Below are positions 6,592-17,000 of a DNA stretch of 64,000 nt, piece after piece. Position 1 is the first letter of the stretch, and each line of letters opens with the position of its first letter. The stretch lies in NCBI GenBank assembly GCA_020848275.1, contig JADLAK010000058.1, positions 1 to 64,000 of the forward strand, written 5' to 3'. Both the position numbers and the translations under genes were made by a program. The DNA comes from Planctomycetota bacterium. Lineage in GTDB: Bacteria; Planctomycetota; UBA8742; UBA2392. Below the pieces are notes generated by a model that saw only the letters and a program-made list of their open reading frames with translations, was not told where the DNA came from and made no database searches.

Positions 6592-9500
6592 ATGGGAATT
6601 CGTGCTTGGGTGGTGCTTGCGATCTTGGCGCTTTGCGCATCGGCGGGAAGCCTTAACGCCGCAGCGATCGTATGGGACGGCAGCGGCGACGGTGTTAGTT
6701 TTTCTGACGGCAGCAACTGGGTCGGCAACGCCGCACCGGGCGCGACAGATGAAGCCCTCTTCGACGGCTCGGTGGCTGAAACCGCCGTCACGATTCCTTT
6801 CACGACGATTCAACGGCTAACCGTCAACAGCGGCGCGTTTGCTAACTACAACATCACCTTCACCCTGACGGGCAACCTCATCCTGACGGGCGTTGGCGCG
6901 TATTCGCTGGACGTCGGCGTGGGCGATGCGGTTACGTTCACCAGCGCCAACTCGGTGGCGGTCACCGATGACGTCCGGCTGCAGGGCGCCGCTTCATCGC
7001 TGACGATGAGCGGAAGTCTTGTGCTGAACGGCGGCTCTGTCCCCGATATTACGATAGGTGACGGCGCAAGCCTGGTGATGACCAATACGCTGGCCGTCCA
7101 GACGGACATGACGTTTTTTGCCGACAACACCAGCGGCAACACGGTCATCACGTTCAACGCGATCCAGCAATTTACCAACTGCGACCTTGAGTTCGACATC
7201 ATGGGCACGGGCGACATCGACGTTACGATCAACGGCGACCTGCGCGCGACGGGCGACAACGCTTATTTCGGCATGTACAACCTGCTGACCGGCGACACAG
7301 AGCGATACAACGTCACGATGAACGGCGACTTCGACGCCAACGGCAACGACAACTTTGAAATAGAAACCGATTTTGCTGTTTGGACGTTCCCCGGTCCCAC
7401 GAACTTTTTGCTGGGCACGGGCGGAACGTTCAACGACAGCTACTGGGGCGAAATCCTGGTCCCCGTCGGCGGCACGCTGACTATTCCCGACAACGCCGGT
7501 TTTACCCCCGGCACGACTTTCTGGGGTATCTTCGTGATGGAAATTGACGGCACCTTTGACGCCGGCAACAACTTGCTGGAGTACTACGGCCGTGAAGATG
7601 GCTCCGACGGCACCATGATCCGCGTTGATGCCGCCGGAACCTTTACGCAGGACGGCGACGTGTTTATCTATGGCAGCGGCTCCCAGTTGAACACCATTGA
7701 AGGCGTGGTCGTGCTGGACGGCGACGTCGAACGCATCGGCGCGGGCTCGATCGCTGTGGTCGCGTTGGGATCCACGCTCACCCTCAACGGCAACCTGACC
7801 GTAACCGGCGGCTCCTTTGGCGCTGAAGAAGACGGCGCGACGGCAACCGCGGTCGCGGCGACCATCAACTACAACGGCGACGTTCGCGTTGACGTTGCCG
7901 GCGGCCTGGAGCTTGGCGAGGGCATCCACAACTTCCTTGGCGACATCGACCTGGGAGGCACGACCAGCGCAGCCGACGTCGTGGTTGCACCGGACGTCGA
8001 CAACGATTTCCAGTTCGAGATCAACCTGACGGCCATCACCGGCAGCCCGACGCAAACCGTTTCAATCGACGTCAACAGCGGCTCGCTGTTTGCCGTGACC
8101 AGCGTAATGCCCGAGTCGCGCATCGTGGCGACTGGCAACATCCACCTGATGTTCCTTGATGTCAGCGCCGCAACCGGCGCGGGCATCGCGTGGGACGGCG
8201 ACACAAGCTGCTCGTACGTCTTCGGCGACGACGCCATTGGTATTTTCACCATCGTCACGGGCGAGCTCGACGTCCAGATGGGCAGCATCCAGCACGATGA
8301 AGTCACGACCGCGGCGTCGGGCGATCGCGCGTGGTACACCTTCACCAGCACCGGCGCGGGCGAGTTCATCATCAACAGCTACACCAGTGAAGGCGACCAG
8401 GATTCGGCCGTGGGCGACGCGCTCAACGGCGCGCAGGTGAGCTTCCAGGATTGCACCGCAACCTTTACCAACAACATCCAGATCTTCGACGGCGGCAACA
8501 CCGGCCGCGGAACTTACTTCTCAATGAGCAACGCCACGGTTTCGTGCAACGGCTTTACCGTGGGCAACAACAGCGCCGCCAACAACACGGAAGGTTCGGA
8601 CATCGTGGCGGACAATTCCACGCTGCTGATCCGGGCCAGCCTCACGGTCAACCCGTTTGGCCAGGTGTTCATGAGCCAGTGCCTGATCGACTCGGGCGAC
8701 GACCTTGCCTACGACATCACCATGGCGGCGACCGCCCGCGGCGCGAGCCTCACGGAAACCACCATTACCTGTGACGCGGCGGCGGACGTGACAATCCTGC
8801 TTGGCGGCGCGGCGCTCAGCATGGTCGCGTGCCTGTTTGAGGACTACGACGCTTCGGGCGTGGAGATTGCGACTAACTCGACGGTCAACGCGTTGAGGGA
8901 CAACATCTTCCAGAACGGCGTCGCGTCGGGCAGCCACATGACGCTCAGCGGCCTTGCCAACGCCGCCAAGCTGAATTGCGACAACAACCTGTTCGACCTC
9001 TCCACCGGCACCGCGACCGACTCCTTCATCGACATCACCGGCACCAATCGGCTGAACTTCCGCACCGCGGGCGACTTCGGCCTTGCGGCGGTTAATGTCG
9101 ACGCCGCGCTTGCTGAAACGTACGACAACGACGGCGCCGGCGCCAACGAGGTGACGTGGGATGACACGCTGGACGAACTGCTGCTCAGTGCGTCGGCGAG
9201 CCAGCCCATCAGCCTCGTCACCGACGGTGTCGCGCGCCAGACCGTGTTCAACTTCGACCTCACGGCCACAGGCGACGACATCACGGTCACACAGTTGGTG
9301 GTACAAATGCTGTTCAGCGGCGACCTGGTCGCGAGCGACATCCAGAGTGTCACGGTTTTCGAAGATGCCGACGCCGACGGCCGCTATGACAGCGGTGAAG
9401 AACTTGGCAGCGGCACGCTCGACGAGAACCATTCGGGCGGGTCGAGCGTCCAGACTGTCCCCAGCGTTGTGATCGCCGACGGCACGACCGTTACTTGGTC

Positions 9501-10107
9501 GGTTGCCGTCACGTTTACCGCCGGCGCCGCGGACGTTACCGGCACGATTGGCATCTATTTATCGGCCACCAGCGGCATCACCATTACCGAATCCGCCACG
9601 GCGGTCGTCAGCGGCTTGCCGCTACAGAGCGCGGACGTGAATGTGACCGGCGGTGTTGCGGCGATCGTGATCATCACGCAGCCGACCAACACCAACGAAG
9701 ACGCCATCATCACGCCGGCGGTTGTGGTTGAGCTGCGCGATAGCCTGGGCAACGTGGTGCTCAGCCGCACAGTCGACATCGACGTCGACATCCTGTCGGG
9801 TGGAACGGCGGGCGCGGTGCTGGGCGGCACGACAACGGTGGCGACAAACCCCGCGACGGGGCGTGCGACGTTTGCCGACCTGTCAATCGACCTGCCGGGA
9901 ACAGCGTACATCTTGCAGTTCGATGGCGGAGTGACCGTGGATAGCAACGCGTTCAACATCATCGTCGTGGTTCTCCCGCCCTCGGGCGGCGGCGATGACG
10001 ACGGCGGCGGTTGCGCAAGCACGGGCAGCACAAGCAGTGTGGCGATGATTCTCGCGTTGCTTGCGACGCTGTCACTGGGCGCTGCGCTTCGCCTGCGCCG
10101 CGAATAA
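6592..10107 (+). CDS. Giant secreted beta-helix-like array protein (1171 aa)
   Basis: Secreted protein with a signal peptide (residues 1-24, ending SLNAA). It then has the IVWDGSGDG...NWVGNAAPG start seen in beta-strand-repeat proteins of planctomycetes and verrucomicrobia. Residues 60 to 900 are Gly/Thr/Asn/Asp-rich short strands, probably a right-handed beta-helix. They include the family motifs LGEGIHNFLGDIDLG and NGVASGSHMTLSGLAN. An EF-hand-like loop (DADADGRYDSGEE) lies near residue 925 and an Ig-like domain follows from about 1024 (ITQPTNTNEDAIITP). The end is GGGC (Cys1141), a hydrophobic helix and RLRRE. The ATG follows CTGGAGA. Its N-terminal half is closest to the protein at 18495. 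Probably a surface or matrix structural protein; no catalytic motif seen. Confidence 0.8.
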   Translation: MGIRAWVVLAILALCASAGSLNAAAIVWDGSGDGVSFSDGSNWVGNAAPGATDEALFDGSVAETAVTIPFTTIQRLTVNSGAFANYNITFTLTGNLILTGVGAYSLDVGVGDAVTFTSANSVAVTDDVRLQGAASSLTMSGSLVLNGGSVPDITIGDGASLVMTNTLAVQTDMTFFADNTSGNTVITFNAIQQFTNCDLEFDIMGTGDIDVTINGDLRATGDNAYFGMYNLLTGDTERYNVTMNGDFDANGNDNFEIETDFAVWTFPGPTNFLLGTGGTFNDSYWGEILVPVGGTLTIPDNAGFTPGTTFWGIFVMEIDGTFDAGNNLLEYYGREDGSDGTMIRVDAAGTFTQDGDVFIYGSGSQLNTIEGVVVLDGDVERIGAGSIAVVALGSTLTLNGNLTVTGGSFGAEEDGATATAVAATINYNGDVRVDVAGGLELGEGIHNFLGDIDLGGTTSAADVVVAPDVDNDFQFEINLTAITGSPTQTVSIDVNSGSLFAVTSVMPESRIVATGNIHLMFLDVSAATGAGIAWDGDTSCSYVFGDDAIGIFTIVTGELDVQMGSIQHDEVTTAASGDRAWYTFTSTGAGEFIINSYTSEGDQDSAVGDALNGAQVSFQDCTATFTNNIQIFDGGNTGRGTYFSMSNATVSCNGFTVGNNSAANNTEGSDIVADNSTLLIRASLTVNPFGQVFMSQCLIDSGDDLAYDITMAATARGASLTETTITCDAAADVTILLGGAALSMVACLFEDYDASGVEIATNSTVNALRDNIFQNGVASGSHMTLSGLANAAKLNCDNNLFDLSTGTATDSFIDITGTNRLNFRTAGDFGLAAVNVDAALAETYDNDGAGANEVTWDDTLDELLLSASASQPISLVTDGVARQTVFNFDLTATGDDITVTQLVVQMLFSGDLVASDIQSVTVFEDADADGRYDSGEELGSGTLDENHSGGSSVQTVPSVVIADGTTVTWSVAVTFTAGAADVTGTIGIYLSATSGITITESATAVVSGLPLQSADVNVTGGVAAIVIITQPTNTNEDAIITPAVVVELRDSLGNVVLSRTVDIDVDILSGGTAGAVLGGTTTVATNPATGRATFADLSIDLPGTAYILQFDGGVTVDSNAFNIIVVVLPPSGGGDDDGGGCASTGSTSSVAMILALLATLSLGAALRLRRE

Positions 10108-10128
10108 ACATCGCGTGATGTAAAAAAG

Positions 10129-10156
10129 CGCCGGGGCGGAGAAATCCGCCCCGGCG
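10129..10156 (+). terminator. Intrinsic terminator
   Basis: CGCCGGGGCGGA, loop GAAA, TCCGCCCCGGCG: a perfect 12-bp stem with a GNRA-type loop 21 bases after the stop, followed by TGTTGTT and preceded by six A on the other side. Confidence 0.85.
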
Positions 10157-10219
10157 TGTTGTTGCCTGCGTGAAATTAGCGGGCACAAAGTTAGCGAGCG
10201 CAAACCACAGCATTTTCCA

Positions 10220-10247
10220 GTGCACCGAATCGTGCCCGAGCTATCCT
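10220..10247 (+). promoter_or_regulatory. Candidate promoter shared with the next array gene
   Basis: GTGCA at 10220-10224, 17 bases, then TATCCT at 10242-10247. The gene at 14092 has GTGCA, 17 bases, TAGAGT in the equivalent place, with flanking CCxGTGCAyCGAA shared. The -35 is not a good sigma-70 match. Confidence 0.3.
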
Positions 10248-10307
10248 CTCCAGCCTCAACAACTATCCCGCGGCGACCGCCGCATTGTTAGCGACAGGAG
10301 ACATAGA

Positions 10308-13300
10308 ATGAAAATTCGGACTTTGCTTGTACTGTTTGCGCTTTGCTCTTTGGCAGCCGCCGGCGCCAATGCCGCAACGATTATCTGGGACGCAGGCGGC
10401 GACGGCGTTACCTTCGCCGACGGCAACAACTGGGTCGGCAACGTGGCGCCGGGCAACGGCGACGAAGCTTTGTTTGACGGTTCAGTGGCCGAGACCGCAG
10501 TAACGCTGCCCAACATTTTCATCCAGCGCATAACTGTCGACAGCGCCGCAAACCCCAACCTGAACATTACGTTCACGCTCAGCAACGCGTTCACGCTCGT
10601 TGGCACGGGCGGCTACGCCATCGACATCGGCGCGGGCGACGCGGCAACCTTTACCGGTGCGTTCATTTTCCAGGTTGAAGACAACATCCGCATCGCGGGC
10701 GGCGGCTCTCTTACTTTCTCGGCCACCCTTCAGCCGCAACTGATCGACAACGCCAACGACCCCGACATGATGGTCGGCAACGGCGCGACGTTCGTCGTCA
10801 ACGGAACCTTCATCATCGGGACGGCTGTTAACTCGACCTTTGACATTGATAGCACCGGAGGCGCCACCACGGTGACGCTCAACAACATCACCCTGCTAGG
10901 CGCACTCGCTCCCGCGGACACCGGCGGCACGCCCACGATCACGATCCTGGGCAACATCACCTGGGGCGCAACCGGCAGCTGGGACGACGGCAGCGTCACT
11001 ACCATGGACGTCGACTTCGATGCCACGTCGGGCACAACGATACTTGAGCTGAACCAGACCACCGGCGAGTTCGACTTTGACCAGACGGATGTGACGTTCT
11101 TGACCGACGCCGACATCCAGTCCACGGGCGGCGCCGCATCACTGAGTGACGAAGGCTTCTTGTCGCTTACGGTTGCCGCAGGCGTGACCGTGACCTTCGC
11201 AGACAACTTGGCCACGGCCGCCTTGGACATCGGCGACTTGATCATCAACGGCACCTTTGACGTCGGCACCAACGACTTGATCGTGTACGAAGACTTCACG
11301 CTTGATGCGGCCGGCGTATTCAGCCAGGACGCCACGACTCCCGGCACGGTTACGTTTTCTGACAACGGCGCGCCCGGCACCATTGCCGGCGACATCACGT
11401 TCCTCGGCGACGTTGTCAACGATGGCGAAGTGCACGTCGTTGCCCTTGGCAGCACCGTGACCATCGAAGGCACGCTGCTCGTCAGCGGCGGCGGCTTTGG
11501 CGCCGACGAAGACGGCGGAACAGTGACGCTGGTTGGCGCAACAATCAATTACAACGACGACGTGCAAGTCAACGTGGCCGACGGCCTGATCCTGGGCGAA
11601 GGCATCCACACCTTTGCCGCGGACCTCGACCTTGGCTTTACGACCAGCGCCGGCGGCGTCGTGGCCTGGCCCGACCTGACCACCAACGATTTCGAGTGCG
11701 AGATTCACTTGACCGGCACGACCGTGGCCATCTCGGCCTGGGCGGGCACGGGCAGCGCATTTGCCGTCAACAGCGTGCAGGCCAACACGCGCGTGACCCA
11801 TGTGGGCACCCTCATCCTCGGCTGGCTCGACGTCAGCGCCGCAACCGGCGCCGGCGTGGCCTGGGACGGTTCGGCCTCAGGTGACGTGACCCTTGGCGGC
11901 GCGGTGGAAGCGGGCCCGGCTCGCGAGATCCTCACCGGCGCGCTCGATGTCGAGTTCGCCGACGTGACGGTCGACGAAATCTTCTCGCCGACCGGCGCGG
12001 GATCACAAGTCGACGTCACCTTCCGCAGCACCGGGGCCGGTGAGTTCTTTGTCGACAGCCTGACCATCGGCGGCGACATCGACGACGACTTTGGCGGCGG
12101 CACCGAAAGTAACGGCGGCGACATCACCATCATGGACTGCACCTTCGAGGCGCTTACCGCAACCGGTATCGTCCTCACCGACGGCGCCAACGGCCATATG
12201 GGCGCCGAGCTGACCATTGAAAACTCCACCGTGCTGACCGACGTTCTCAGTGTCGGCGATGTCGGCGGCGACGATATCGAGGGCTCCATGCTCGAAATCG
12301 ACAACTCCACGATCACTTTCGGCGCCAGCGGCAACTTCAATGCGCTGGATTTCACCGAGACGGTCATCATCGACTCCACTATCGAGGCCACCGCGGGCTC
12401 TGATTACGCTATCTTCATCGCACAACAGTCTGAGTTCCTGGCGATCTTCAACTCCACCATCACCGGCGATGCGGCGTTCAACATCAGCATCGTGCTGGGC
12501 GCCAACCAGGTCATGCTCGTCAACAACACCTTTGAGCACTACGACGCGACCGGCGTTTATCTCGACACCACCAGCGAAATCATCGCGCTCAACGGCAACA
12601 CCTTCCAGAACGGCGTTGCTGCGGGCAGCCACATCTCGCTCAACGGCCTGGGCAACACGACCAAGCTGAACTGCGACCAGAACCTGTTCGACGACAGCAC
12701 CGGGACCGGCGGCGACGCGCTGGTCACAGCCACGGCGGCCACCACCAACCGGCTGAACTTCCGCTGCCTCACGGGCGATGACTTCGGCCTTGGCGCCGTA
12801 GCCATCACCGCGGTGCAGGCTGAAGCCCGCGACGACGACGGCACCAGCGCCACGGAAGTCACGTGGGAGGAAGTGCCCAATGAACTGGCCGTCAACCCCG
12901 CGGCTACGCAGCCCATCAGCCTGATCAGCGACACGGCCTCCAACCAGACCATCGCACTGTTCACGCTGGCTGCCACCGGCGTCGCCTCGACTGTTACCGA
13001 CATGAGCTTCAGCTTCGACGCAGACAGCACCCTGGCCGGCGCGCTGGAGGATGACGACATCGCCACGGCGACGCTTTATGGCGACGCCAACGCCAACGGC
13101 GCTTACGACAGCGGCGAGGAGTTCGGCGCAGGCACCCTCAATGAAACCGTCACCGGGGGCGACATCACCTTCACCGTGCCCAGCGAAGTGATTGCGGCGG
13201 CCTCCACTCAGACGTGGGGCCTTGCGATCACCTTCAACGGCGGCGCTGCCAACCATTACGGCAGCATCAGTGTTTTCTGCCTGCCGGTTACGGGCCTTAC

Positions 13301-13829
13301 GATCACCAATGCGGCGACGACCATCGTTACCGGCCTGCCGCTGATCTTCCTCGACGTCCCTGTAACCGGCGCCGTCGCGGACATCGTGATCATCACCGGC
13401 CCCAGCGACGAGCAGGAAGACACCGCGATCACGCCTGCCGTTGTCGTGGAACTGCGCGACATTGCGGGCAACGTTGTGCTGGGCCGCTCGATTGACGTAG
13501 ACGTGGATATCCAGGCCGGCGGCGCCGCAGGCGCCGTGCTCGGAGGGACGCTGACTGTCGGTACGTCGGCCAGTACCGGCCGCTCGACGTTCTCTGACCT
13601 CAGCATCGACCTCGCGGGCGCGGCTTATGTCCTGCGCTTCAACGTCGGTGCGGTGTTTGAGGATAGCGCGGCGTTCGACATCACCGCTGCGCCGGTTGCC
13701 CCGCCAAAGAAGGGCGGAGGCGACGGCGGCGGTTGCGTTGCGGCAAGCGGCAACGGTATATGGGCGGCGGTTGCGGCGTTGCTCGCCGCGCTCTCGCTTG
13801 GCGCCGTCGCTCGCTTGCGGCGCGAGTAG
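10308..13829 (+). CDS. Giant secreted beta-helix-like array protein (1173 aa)
   Basis: Third paralogue, with signal peptide MKIRTLLVLFALCSLAAAG followed by IIWDAGGDG and NWVGNVAPG. The long middle part is strand-rich and repetitive, with LGEGIHTFAADLDLG and GSHISLNGLGNTTKLNCD as family landmarks. An EF-hand-like loop DANANGAYDSGEE sits near residue 925 and an Ig-like domain from about 1026 (ITGPSDEQEDTAITP). The C terminus is GGGC (Cys1143), a hydrophobic helix and RLRRE. The ATG at 10308 follows GACAGGAGACA; the frame is open further upstream but without a better start or signal peptide. A 38-base segment of its 3' end is identical to that of the next gene. Surface location is inferred. Confidence 0.8.
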   Translation: MKIRTLLVLFALCSLAAAGANAATIIWDAGGDGVTFADGNNWVGNVAPGNGDEALFDGSVAETAVTLPNIFIQRITVDSAANPNLNITFTLSNAFTLVGTGGYAIDIGAGDAATFTGAFIFQVEDNIRIAGGGSLTFSATLQPQLIDNANDPDMMVGNGATFVVNGTFIIGTAVNSTFDIDSTGGATTVTLNNITLLGALAPADTGGTPTITILGNITWGATGSWDDGSVTTMDVDFDATSGTTILELNQTTGEFDFDQTDVTFLTDADIQSTGGAASLSDEGFLSLTVAAGVTVTFADNLATAALDIGDLIINGTFDVGTNDLIVYEDFTLDAAGVFSQDATTPGTVTFSDNGAPGTIAGDITFLGDVVNDGEVHVVALGSTVTIEGTLLVSGGGFGADEDGGTVTLVGATINYNDDVQVNVADGLILGEGIHTFAADLDLGFTTSAGGVVAWPDLTTNDFECEIHLTGTTVAISAWAGTGSAFAVNSVQANTRVTHVGTLILGWLDVSAATGAGVAWDGSASGDVTLGGAVEAGPAREILTGALDVEFADVTVDEIFSPTGAGSQVDVTFRSTGAGEFFVDSLTIGGDIDDDFGGGTESNGGDITIMDCTFEALTATGIVLTDGANGHMGAELTIENSTVLTDVLSVGDVGGDDIEGSMLEIDNSTITFGASGNFNALDFTETVIIDSTIEATAGSDYAIFIAQQSEFLAIFNSTITGDAAFNISIVLGANQVMLVNNTFEHYDATGVYLDTTSEIIALNGNTFQNGVAAGSHISLNGLGNTTKLNCDQNLFDDSTGTGGDALVTATAATTNRLNFRCLTGDDFGLGAVAITAVQAEARDDDGTSATEVTWEEVPNELAVNPAATQPISLISDTASNQTIALFTLAATGVASTVTDMSFSFDADSTLAGALEDDDIATATLYGDANANGAYDSGEEFGAGTLNETVTGGDITFTVPSEVIAAASTQTWGLAITFNGGAANHYGSISVFCLPVTGLTITNAATTIVTGLPLIFLDVPVTGAVADIVIITGPSDEQEDTAITPAVVVELRDIAGNVVLGRSIDVDVDIQAGGAAGAVLGGTLTVGTSASTGRSTFSDLSIDLAGAAYVLRFNVGAVFEDSAAFDITAAPVAPPKKGGGDGGGCVAASGNGIWAAVAALLAALSLGAVARLRRE

Positions 13830-13845
13830 CAATCGTTTGCAGCAA

Positions 13846-13878
13846 ATGGGGCGAGCGTTGGCTCGCCCCATGTTTTTT
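13846..13878 (+). terminator. Intrinsic terminator
   Basis: ATGGGGCGAGC, loop GTTG, GCTCGCCCCAT: a perfect 11-bp stem 16 bases after the stop, then G and six T. This is a textbook terminator. Confidence 0.93.
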
Positions 13879-13988
13879 AAATTGCCCCAAAGCGCACATG
13901 CCGTCCCAGAACCACGTGCCAGTCGCAGCTGCGCGCTCCTCACCTAGCCGTTACCAATTTATCGGCGATCATTAGCACGAAAATTCCC

Positions 13989-14016
13989 GTGCATCGAACG
14001 ACGACGCCGCTAGAGT
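13989..14016 (+). promoter_or_regulatory. Candidate promoter of the 1428-residue protein
   Basis: GTGCA at 13989-13993, 17 bases, TAGAGT at 14011-14016, matching the arrangement upstream of the gene at 10308. The leader would be about 70 bases and the start codon follows CTGGAGA. Confidence 0.3.
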
Positions 14017-14091
14017 TTCTTCCTCTTTGTCGCATTCCCCGACGGTAGCCGAGCGTCGCGCCTATGCGGTCGCTCAAACTGGAGACCTTGC

Positions 14092-17000
14092 ATGACCATT
14101 CGCGGATGGACGCTTTCTTTGATGGTGCTCGTGACCTCGCTTGCCGCAACGAATCTCAGCGCGGCAATTTGGGACGGCTCGGCGGGTAACAACCTGTGGA
14201 ACGACGCCGCCAACTGGGACACCAACGACGTTCCTGACACCATGGGCGAAGACGCCGTTTTCGACACAGTGTCGCCGACGGGAAATGCCATCACCATCAC
14301 TTCAGCAACCGTGGGCATGATCCAGGTGAACACCGGTCGCACGATTACGTTCACCATCACCGCTGCGTTGGGCGTCAATGGCGCGGCATGGGGCATCGAC
14401 GTGCAAACCGGCGCGACTGCAACCTTCACCGCCGCATCCACGTTTGTCATGGACGTGGCCAATGATGTGCGTACGCAGGGCACGGGCTCTCTGACGTTTG
14501 GCGCCAATATCGTGCTGGCGTTCACGCAGGGTTCACCGGGCTTCAACATCGCGGGCGGCTCGACGCTGAATGTGCTGGGCTCGTTCTTCGCAACGCTGAG
14601 TTCCAGCATCTCGATCGACAACAACCCGACGGCGAGCGTCACCTTCAACAACTTCCAGCTTGGCAACGGCGTGGCGGGCTCGATCTTCGGCATTACATCG
14701 TCTGACGCCACTGCGGCCGCATTGATTACGATCACCGGCACCATCGAAATCGACGACAACTCGGGCTTTGACGAGGACGATGTCAATCCCTACGAGCTGC
14801 GGATAAGCGGCGCCACAATCGACTTCAACTCCGCCACCGGCGTCGTGATGGACCTCGAGACCGGCCACGTGAACTTCAACCGCGCGGGCACCACAACTTT
14901 CACCGGCGGCACCGCCGCTATTCCGTTCACCTGCAACGACTACACGGTGGCGGGTGGTACGACGGTGGTCTACGACGTCTCCTTTGCCGCCGCTTTCATC
15001 TGGATCGGTTACATCGACGGCGTGGTCACCGTGAACGGCACGTTGAACGTCGGCTCGATGGACGTGCAGTTCGGCGGCGACCTGACGCTGGGCGCTTCCG
15101 GTGTGTTTACGCAAAGCGGCACTCCCGGCGACCTGACGTTTGACGATGACGGCAGCGGCGACAACGACTACGTCATCCTTGGCGACTGGTCGTTTGCGGG
15201 GCCCGCATTTTTCATCGGCGGCGAGTGGCTCGTGGCCGACAACCTCACTGTCGCCTTCAGCGGAAACGTGACGGTCAACAGCAACGGTTCGTTTGGCATC
15301 GGCCAGGACGGCGCGACGGCTTCCAACGGCTCGGTCGTGGCCATCGGCGGCACCCTCCGCGTAGATGTTGCGGCGGGCTTGGTGCTGGGCGAAGGCATAT
15401 TCAACTTCGCGGGCAACCTCGACCTTGGCGATACCGTCGACGTCGACTTCGTGACGACCGCGGCCTCTGTCGCCAACGACTTCGCGACGGAGATCCACCT
15501 CAGCGGCGCAGCGCAGACCATCGGCTTTGGTCCCGGCGGCAGCATGTTCTTTGTCAACAGCGTGCAGGCGGCCACACGCGTCACACAGGTCGGCGGCTTG
15601 ATGGCGCTGGGTGGACCGCTTGATCTCACGGGCGCCACCGGCGCGGGCACGGCGTGGACAACCACAAACACCATCCGCCTCGGCGGCCTCTTCTACGTCG
15701 CCAACGGCGCCATCGTCACAGGCAACCTGGATGTCGCCATTGGCACCCTGCAGTTCTTCGAGATTGTCGGAGCATCCGCGGGCCAGCGCACCGAATTCAT
15801 CCTCGAAAGCACCGGCACAGGCGAATTCAACATCGGCAGCATCACGATGGTCGGCGACACCAACGCGGCCACAGGCGACGAAGATAACGGCAGCAACCTG
15901 ATTTTCCGCAACACAGTCGTGAACGTTACCAACGATGTGACGCTGTTTGACGGCAACAACGCCGGCAACGGAGCCACCCTCACCCTGGAAAATGCGACGC
16001 TGTCGGCCACTGACATCCTGGTCGGCCTCGGCACCGCCGCGGACGCCGATGAAGGGCCGGAGTTCCGCGTCACGGAGAACTCGTCTGTTTTGCTCACCGG
16101 CACGCTTACGGGCGACGCTTTCAGCGCCATCGAGTTTTTCAACGCCACCGTCGATTCCGGCGACAACCTGGCCTACACCATCAATGTCGTGGCCAACGCC
16201 GACCAGCTTGTGTTCCTCAACAGCACCGTCACTTGCGATGCGGCAGCCGACGTAAACATCGATATCGGCGGCTCGCAGATTTACCTGCTCAGCTCGACGT
16301 TTGAGCACTACGACGCCGACGGAGTGGAGATCAAGGCCGCCGGCACAATTGTCGCCTTCAGCGAGTGCACCTTCCAGAACGGCGTTACCGGCGGCACCGG
16401 CGCCCACATCACCCTCAACGGCCTTGCCAACGCCGCCAAGCTCAACTGCGACGGCAACCTTTTCGACCTTTCGACCGGCACTGACACGGATTCATGGGCG
16501 AACGTAACGGGCGTCAATCGCCTGCACTTCCGCGTCACCGGAGACTTCGGCGTGGGAATTGCCGATGTCGACGCCGCGCTGGCTGAGGCCTACGACAATG
16601 ACGGCACCGGCGCAACGGAAGTCACGTGGGAAGTCCTCGCCAACTCGCTTGTGCTCGCCGATGCGGCGAGCCAGCCCGCGGGACTGGTCACCGAGGACAC
16701 CGTCACCAACCAGACCGCGTACAACTTCACCCTGACGGCCACCGGCGCCAACTCGACGGTTACGGCGATGCAGTTTGAAATCTACGGAGAAGACGGCCTT
16801 GGCGACGCAGACATCGCCACGGCAACGCTGTACCAGGACGCCAACGCCGACGGCAACTACGACGCTGGCGAAGAACTTGGCGCAGGTTCGCTCAATGAGG
16901 TCGTGACAAGCGGCAACGTCACCTTCACCATCACCGGCGGCGTCATCACTACCGCCGCACCTCGCACATGGTCGGTCGCCGTCACTTTCACGGCGGGCGC

